From JBBPYR01 sp038199755 (lineage in GTDB: Bacteria; Chloroflexota; Ktedonobacteria; Ktedonobacterales; Ktedonobacteraceae), in NCBI GenBank assembly GCA_038199755.1, contig JBBPYR010000010.1, positions 1-16,189 of the forward strand: a DNA stretch of 16,189 nt, in the 5' to 3' direction. A program made the position numbers and the translations under genes. Shown here piece by piece: positions 11,570 to 16,189 of the stretch. Every line of letters starts with the position of its first letter. Positions within the stretch are counted from its first letter, which is position 1. The notes under the pieces were generated by a model. The model was given only the letters and a program-made list of their open reading frames with translations, had not been told where the DNA came from and did no database searches.

Positions 11570-13054
11570 ATGGCAGACGAACGAGATGTACGGATACAAC
11601 GCCTACACGCCTTACGGGAGCAGGGAATTAATCCCTATCCGAATCGGGTAGAGCGTTCACACACTATTGCCGAAGTTTTGGCACATTTTGATGAATTTGA
11701 GCAGCAGGGGGCAGAAGGCTCCTTTACGATAGTAGGGCGCATCCGCTTATTGCGCGAAATGGGCAAGGCAGCCTTCGCGAAAATCGAGGATGGCAGCGGC
11801 AGCATGCAGGTCTACTTCCGCATTAATGACCTGGGTGAAGAGGCCTATAAAGGGATCAAACTACTTGATCTGGGCGATTTCATTCAGGTAACAGGTTTTT
11901 GTTTTTGGACGCGCACCAAAGAGCGCACCATCCATGTACGCAGTTATCGCATTCTTTCAAAAAGCCTGCGCCCCTTGCCGGAAAAATATCATGGGCTTGA
12001 AGATGTTGAACTGCGACAACGCAAACGCTACCTGGACCTGATCGCGAATGGTGATCCGATCAGACAGATATTCGTGACGCGCAGCCGCACGATCAGTGCG
12101 ATGCGCCACTACCTGGATGAGCATGACTTTATTGAGATTGAGACACCAATTTTGCAGCCGCTGTACGGTGGCGCGACGGCACGACCATTTGTCACACACC
12201 ATAATGCATTGGACCGTGACCTGTATATGCGTATCGCCGTTGAGCTGTATCACAAACGCCTAATCATTGGAGGTTTCGAGCGCGTGTACGAAATTGGGCG
12301 CAACTTCCGTAATGAGGGCATTGATCGCAGCCATAACCCAGAATTTACCATGCTAGAATGCTATCAAGCCTACGCGGATTACAACGACATCATGAGGCTG
12401 GTCGAAGAGATGACCGCGTTCATCGCACAAGAGGTCAAGGGAACAACGCTTATCACCTTTCAGGGTACTGAAATCGACCTGACACCGCCCTGGCCACGTA
12501 TCCCATTGCTCGATGCGATTGCTGAGTTTACTGGCATTGATGTCAACCGCTACCCTGATAAAGAAAGCCTGATGGCAGCAATGCGCGCAGAGGGCTATGA
12601 GGCTGATCCCAAACTTGGTTATGGCCGTTTGATTGATGACCTCAAGGGAGAGATGTTTCGCAAGGGTATTCCGGCGTTGAAACAGGCCCTCTTCCTCACA
12701 GATTATCCCTTGGATGTTTCGCCACTTGCCAAGCATCACGAGACGGTACACGGTTTGGTAGATCGGTTCCAGCCGTTCGTGGGTGGTCTGGAATTAGGCA
12801 ATGCCTTCACCGAGCTGAATGACCCACTTGATCAGCGTGCTCGCTTTGAGGATCAGATGCGCCAACGCACCCACGGCGACGACGAGGCGCAGGTGTTGGA
12901 TGAAGATTTCTTGGAGGCGATGGAGATTGGGATGCCGCCAACGGGTGGCCTCGGTATCGGCATTGATCGCCTAGCCATGCTGATGGCAGACCAGGAGTCT
13001 ATTCGCGATGTGATTCTCTTCCCCACCATGCGCAAGAGCCCAGAGGAGATGTAA
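11570..13054 (+). CDS. lysS: Lysyl-tRNA synthetase, class II
   Basis: A 494-residue class II LysRS that charges tRNA-Lys in the cytoplasm. An OB-fold anticodon-binding domain spans about 50-130 (TIVGRIRLLREMGKAAFAKI at 53-72, then GSGSMQVYF). The catalytic core follows: motif 1 region around YLDEHDFIEIETPIL (181-195), motif 2 FRNEGIDRSHNPEFTMLECY (246-265), and motif 3 GLGIGIDRLAMLM (460-472), ending VILFPTMRK. Length is normal for the family. AGAGGGA (11558-11564) lies five bases before ATG 11570; another ATG at 11566 is out of frame. The gene has its own promoter behind the greA terminator and a structured leader. A long palindrome follows the stop. No anomalies in catalytic motifs were seen. 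Confidence 0.96.
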   Translation: MADERDVRIQRLHALREQGINPYPNRVERSHTIAEVLAHFDEFEQQGAEGSFTIVGRIRLLREMGKAAFAKIEDGSGSMQVYFRINDLGEEAYKGIKLLDLGDFIQVTGFCFWTRTKERTIHVRSYRILSKSLRPLPEKYHGLEDVELRQRKRYLDLIANGDPIRQIFVTRSRTISAMRHYLDEHDFIEIETPILQPLYGGATARPFVTHHNALDRDLYMRIAVELYHKRLIIGGFERVYEIGRNFRNEGIDRSHNPEFTMLECYQAYADYNDIMRLVEEMTAFIAQEVKGTTLITFQGTEIDLTPPWPRIPLLDAIAEFTGIDVNRYPDKESLMAAMRAEGYEADPKLGYGRLIDDLKGEMFRKGIPALKQALFLTDYPLDVSPLAKHHETVHGLVDRFQPFVGGLELGNAFTELNDPLDQRARFEDQMRQRTHGDDEAQVLDEDFLEAMEIGMPPTGGLGIGIDRLAMLMADQESIRDVILFPTMRKSPEEM

Positions 13055-13063
13055 CATAGATAA

Positions 13064-13115
13064 GGTGTTCATGAGCGTCATGAGTTGCTTTGCATTCATG
13101 ACGCACATGAACACC
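13064..13115. terminator. 52-base near-perfect palindrome after lysS
   Basis: GGTGTTCATG (13064-13073) pairs with CATGAACACC (13106-13115); after one A/A mismatch, GCGTCATGA (13075-13083) pairs with TCATGACGC (13096-13104), closing on a short loop. The stem is about 21-22 pairs. It lies nine bases past the lysS stop and 30 bases before comF. There is no T-run, so it may be a factor-dependent terminator, an RNA stabiliser, or a dispersed palindromic element. Confidence 0.6.
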
Positions 13116-13145
13116 CTACTTATTGAAGTGAAGGTGACATAGCGA

Positions 13146-13871
13146 GTGAACACAAAAACGCTTGTTCAGCAATCACAACAGATTGCGCGTTCTGCGCTGG
13201 ACCTGCTCTTTCCACCAACCTGTGCCATTTGTAAAAAGGCGGGTTTCTCGCTTTGCCCTTCGTGCCTCAGCAGTATTCCCCGCATAGAATCCTCTTTTTG
13301 CACGCATTGTGGCAGTGTGCATATCCAGAACGGCGTCTGTCAAGAATGCACGTATCATCCGTTGCAGATCAGCGGGTTACGGACGGCCAGTGTTTATCAA
13401 GAACCCTTGCGTTCCTGCATTCACGCGCTAAAATATGAAGGGAACACGCGTCTAGCAGAACCGTTGGGTTTACTCCTAGCTCATACCTATATTGTGCATG
13501 CACTACAAGCAGATGTGCTTGTGCCAATGCCATTACACACCGACCGCCAACGCGAACGTGGTTATAATCAGGGGCAATTGTTAGCTGAAGCGTGTGCAAA
13601 ATATGTGCAGGTACCAGTTAACACTGAGTTGGTGTTGCGGCATCGTGCAACCGTAGCACAGGCGAGCTTAAAAGCAGCCGAACGACAACAAAATGTTGCA
13701 GGTGCATTCGTGTGCGCACCTGCGTATGCAACAGGTGCATTAGTGGGACGAACTGTCGTCATTATTGATGACATTTGCACCACGGGAGCAACCCTAGAAG
13801 CGTGTGCGGCACCACTTTTTGCGGCGGGTGCGCGAGCAGTTTGGGGGTTGGTGCTAGCACGGCCTATGTGA
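13146..13871 (+). CDS. comF: ComF family protein (zinc-ribbon phosphoribosyltransferase fold)
   Basis: A 241-residue ComF-type protein. The N-terminal part is a double zinc ribbon with CxxC pairs at Cys26/29, 37/40, 52/55 and 65/68. The C-terminal half is a type I phosphoribosyltransferase fold with LVPMPLHTDRQRERGYNQ (125-142) and the PRPP loop VVIIDDICTTGAT (204-216). ComF proteins help take up single-stranded DNA during natural transformation in Bacillus and Haemophilus, and may act in recombination; other competence genes are not in this window, so the role is inferred. GTG 13146 is supported by AAGGTGA (13131-13137) eight bases upstream. The gene stands between lysS and ftsH, each separated by palindromes or promoter signals, so it may have its own control or rely on readthrough from lysS. 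Confidence 0.9.
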   Translation: MNTKTLVQQSQQIARSALDLLFPPTCAICKKAGFSLCPSCLSSIPRIESSFCTHCGSVHIQNGVCQECTYHPLQISGLRTASVYQEPLRSCIHALKYEGNTRLAEPLGLLLAHTYIVHALQADVLVPMPLHTDRQRERGYNQGQLLAEACAKYVQVPVNTELVLRHRATVAQASLKAAERQQNVAGAFVCAPAYATGALVGRTVVIIDDICTTGATLEACAAPLFAAGARAVWGLVLARPM

Positions 13872-13987
13872 TAATTTGATGTGTCACGACGTAAATTGAT
13901 ATAGACAGATACAATATGAATAGTATCAGTTCTGTTCATAAACTCAGTATTTTGAACAATATGCACTGAAAGATGCGCCAATGGGTG

Positions 13988-13996
13988 TGTTATAAT
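13988..13996 (+). promoter_or_regulatory. Extended -10 promoter element for ftsH
   Basis: TGTTATAAT has a perfect TATAAT with an upstream TG. A poor -35 (TGAAAG, 13967-13972) lies 18 bases away. The box sits inside a small inverted repeat GTGTT-N7-AACAC. Transcription from about 14003 would give a leader of about 128 bases. Confidence 0.6.
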
Positions 13997-14017
13997 AAAA
14001 CACGCATTCATTCTGTG

Positions 14018-14089
14018 GCATCATTCCGTAGTATCCTGCTATAGTATCCTGTAGCATCATCAACCCAATTATATGTGTACATACTTGGG
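14018..14089 (+). repeat. Short repeats and hairpin in the ftsH leader
   Basis: AGTATCCTG occurs twice, 13 bases apart (14030-14038, 14043-14051), flanked by two copies of GCATCAT (14018-14024, 14054-14060). A hairpin follows: CCCAA (14064-14068) with TTGGG (14085-14089) enclosing TATGT/ACATA (14072-14076, 14079-14083). They lie in the predicted untranslated leader; function is unknown. No CIRCE heat-shock element is present. Confidence 0.4.
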
Positions 14090-14130
14090 AACTTGCGCTT
14101 ACGACACCATCAGGGTAGAGAGGAGCCCCT

Positions 14131-16122
14131 ATGAAAAATAATAGGAAATGGCTCAGGGCGAGCCTTTTCTGGCTCCTGATTGCGCTAGCAATAGTCGTGA
14201 TCGTTATCTTCATTGTACATCCCTCACCGATCACCAAACAAGTCAATGTATCGGTAATTTTGAATGATATCAAAGCTGATATCAACAAGGGGCAAAAAGA
14301 TACATTGAGTGTCAATAGCAATACGCTCACCTTAACGAGGAGTGCGGCGAGTGATGCTGTGGCCGAGTCCGCCACCGTGAACGACACCTTTGATATTACG
14401 CGTGTGCTCAAGGATAACGGCATTGATTACGCCAACAACAGCTTGCTGGTGCTGCAATATGAAGCACCTAATGCCATCTGGGGCTGGCTAGCTGCACTTG
14501 GTGGCATATTGCCCTTCATCTTGCTGGCAGGGTTGCTTATCTTTATGATGAGGCAGACTCAGGGCAGCAACAATCAAGCGATGTCGTTTGGCAAGAGCCG
14601 GGCACGCATGTTTATGGGCAACAAGCCCTCGACAACGTTCGCCGAGGTCGCAGGTGTAGAAGAGGCCAAACAGGAACTGCAAGAAATCGTAGAGTTCTTA
14701 AAATTCCCAGAGAAATTTGCTGCACTGGGAGCGCGTATTCCCAAAGGACTGCTCTTAGTGGGACCGCCGGGAACGGGCAAGACACTCATTTCACGAGCCG
14801 TTGCAGGCGAGGCTGGTGTGCCCTTCTTTAGCATTAGCGGCTCCGAATTTGTGGAAATGTTTGTCGGAGTTGGTGCCAGTCGCGTGCGTGACTTGTTCGA
14901 TCAGGCCAAACGGAATAGCCCGTGTATTGTATTCGTCGATGAGATTGATGCCGTTGGTCGCCAGCGCGGAGCAGGACTTGGCGGCTCTCATGATGAACGT
15001 GAGCAGACGCTCAATCAAATACTGGTAGAGATGGACGGCTTCGACACGAATACGAATGTCATCGTGATTGCCGCAACCAATCGGCCCGATGTGCTCGATC
15101 CCGCGCTATTGCGTCCTGGTCGCTTTGACCGTCAGGTGGTACTTGACCGCCCCGACATTCGTGGACGTTTGGCCATCTTACAGGTTCACACCAAGGGCAA
15201 ACCGCTAGAGCCAAGCATTACGCTTGACACACTGGCAAAGCAGACCCCGGGCTTCTCCGGTGCTGACCTAGCGAACCTATTGAACGAGGCAGCCATCTTA
15301 GCGGCGCGGCGCAATAAACGCAAGATCGGCTTGAGCGAATTGGAAGAGGCCATAGATCGTGTGGTGGCAGGCCCAGCGCGTAAGAGTCGCATTATCAGCG
15401 AACGAGAGAGGGCGATCACCGCGTACCATGAGATTGGTCACGCGCTGGTGGCACGTATGCTGCCCAACACTGATCCCGTTCACAAGGTCTCCATAGTGGC
15501 ACGTGGGCAAGCTGGCGGCTTTACAATGCTGCTACCGACCGAGGATCGCTATCTGTGGAGCAAGCCGCAATTCGAGGATACCCTAGCCTATGCCCTTGGT
15601 GGACACGTGGCTGAACTCATCACCTTCGGCGATGTAACCACTGGTGCTTCCAATGACATTGAGCGCGTCACTAAGATTGCGCGTTCGATGGTGACTGAAT
15701 ATGGTATGAGCACGCGTATCGGGCCTATCGCGCTAGGCCATAAAGAAGAACTCGTTTTCCTGGGGCGCGACTTTGGCGAACAGCGCAATTATAGTGAGCA
15801 AACGGCCCGCGAGATAGATGAAGAGGTTCACCGCATTGTGCAGGAAGCCTTTGATAAGGCCTATAACATTCTACTACAAAACAAGAAGCGACTGATCATG
15901 ATTAGTGAACGCTTGATTAAGGAAGAGACCTTAGAGGGACGGCTGTTTGAGTCGCTCTTTAATGAGCCAATCACAGATGAGCAATACGAGTCACCATCCA
16001 TTCTCGCGGGTATCCCTGGTGCAAACCTGAATGGTTTAGGGGAGCAGAAGAGCCTACCGATGCCAAAAGTTCCCTATCCCACTCCCTTTCAGCAACCATA
16101 TAATGGTGATGCCAGGGCATAG
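14131..16122 (+). CDS. ftsH: ATP-dependent zinc metalloprotease FtsH
   Basis: A 663-residue membrane AAA+ protease that degrades misfolded membrane and short-lived cytoplasmic proteins. Two transmembrane segments (about 11-30 and 116-140) flank an extracytoplasmic region of about 85 residues. The AAA module has Walker A GPPGTGKT (211-218), pore loop FVG (244-246), Walker B IVFVDEID (266-273) and the second region of homology with RPDVLDPALLRPGRFDR (318-334). The M41 protease domain has HEIGH (433-437), a conservative variant of HEAGH, and the third zinc ligand Asp509 in TTGASNDIERVT. The usual GGRAAEE reads GGHVAEL (490-496). The C-terminal tail is rich in Pro and Gly (about 622-663). GAGAGGAG (14118-14125) lies five bases before the ATG. 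All catalytic residues are present, so it should be active. Confidence 0.96.
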   Translation: MKNNRKWLRASLFWLLIALAIVVIVIFIVHPSPITKQVNVSVILNDIKADINKGQKDTLSVNSNTLTLTRSAASDAVAESATVNDTFDITRVLKDNGIDYANNSLLVLQYEAPNAIWGWLAALGGILPFILLAGLLIFMMRQTQGSNNQAMSFGKSRARMFMGNKPSTTFAEVAGVEEAKQELQEIVEFLKFPEKFAALGARIPKGLLLVGPPGTGKTLISRAVAGEAGVPFFSISGSEFVEMFVGVGASRVRDLFDQAKRNSPCIVFVDEIDAVGRQRGAGLGGSHDEREQTLNQILVEMDGFDTNTNVIVIAATNRPDVLDPALLRPGRFDRQVVLDRPDIRGRLAILQVHTKGKPLEPSITLDTLAKQTPGFSGADLANLLNEAAILAARRNKRKIGLSELEEAIDRVVAGPARKSRIISERERAITAYHEIGHALVARMLPNTDPVHKVSIVARGQAGGFTMLLPTEDRYLWSKPQFEDTLAYALGGHVAELITFGDVTTGASNDIERVTKIARSMVTEYGMSTRIGPIALGHKEELVFLGRDFGEQRNYSEQTAREIDEEVHRIVQEAFDKAYNILLQNKKRLIMISERLIKEETLEGRLFESLFNEPITDEQYESPSILAGIPGANLNGLGEQKSLPMPKVPYPTPFQQPYNGDARA

Positions 16123-16189
16123 TGTATTAGAGGCTTCCTTCATATCCATTTGATTGATAAGAGGGGAGCGTAGAGCGGTTGAAAGGCTC

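Noticed and set aside
1..16189. tRNA genes, CRISPR arrays, insertion sequences, attachment sites
   Set aside because: No tRNA TPsiC/cloverleaf pattern, no regularly spaced repeats, and no transposase or integrase sequence was seen on either strand.

Overview
The window looks like a chromosomal segment of a moderate-GC, Gram-positive-style bacterium, most likely Chloroflexota and probably Ktedonobacteria. This is an inference from gene content: a long GDP-mannose pyrophosphorylase/mutase-like fusion, a membrane-anchored PQQ-type beta-propeller, an AcuA-type acetyltransferase, and a lysS-comF-ftsH order. There is no rRNA or tRNA anchor, so the taxonomy is not proven. Almost every gene is called from recognisable protein motifs. 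No CRISPR array, insertion sequence or prophage was seen.

Left part (1-4415, + strand). A compact hicA-hicB toxin-antitoxin pair is followed by a cytochrome P450 gene broken by a large internal deletion. Next comes a clear promoter with two AGACC-N4-GGTYT palindromes, which look like TetR-type operators. They control a hotdog thioesterase, then three translationally overlapping genes: an AcuA-like GNAT acetyltransferase, a TetR repressor and a FabF-type ketosynthase. The set reads as a self-regulated acyl-CoA/acyl-ACP locus with a decayed P450 beside it.

Middle part (4449-8842). A secreted or anchored beta-propeller protein (+) converges on a large sugar-nucleotide enzyme (-). A 61-base near-perfect palindrome sits between them. 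The enzyme has an intact nucleotidyltransferase half, but its phosphomannomutase half has atypical residues in all the usual active-site loops. Upstream on the minus strand is a 62-codon unknown gene with a predicted long structured leader.

Gap (8843-9861). About 1 kb holds no ordinary gene but is rich in signals: divergent promoter candidates, a possible three-way-junction RNA, a helically phased cluster of TTCACA half-sites, and an isolated transcription unit. That unit has a consensus promoter, a perfect Shine-Dalgarno, a 24-codon CxxC peptide, long-range RNA pairing and an intrinsic terminator. It is the best candidate for something undescribed here.

Right part (9862-16122, + strand). 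Housekeeping genes follow: a biotin-protein ligase without a DNA-binding domain, a GreA-family factor with an altered catalytic tip, lysyl-tRNA synthetase with a structured leader, ComF, and FtsH. Several promoters share a TACAAT/TATAAT -10 box, often with an upstream TG (extended -10).
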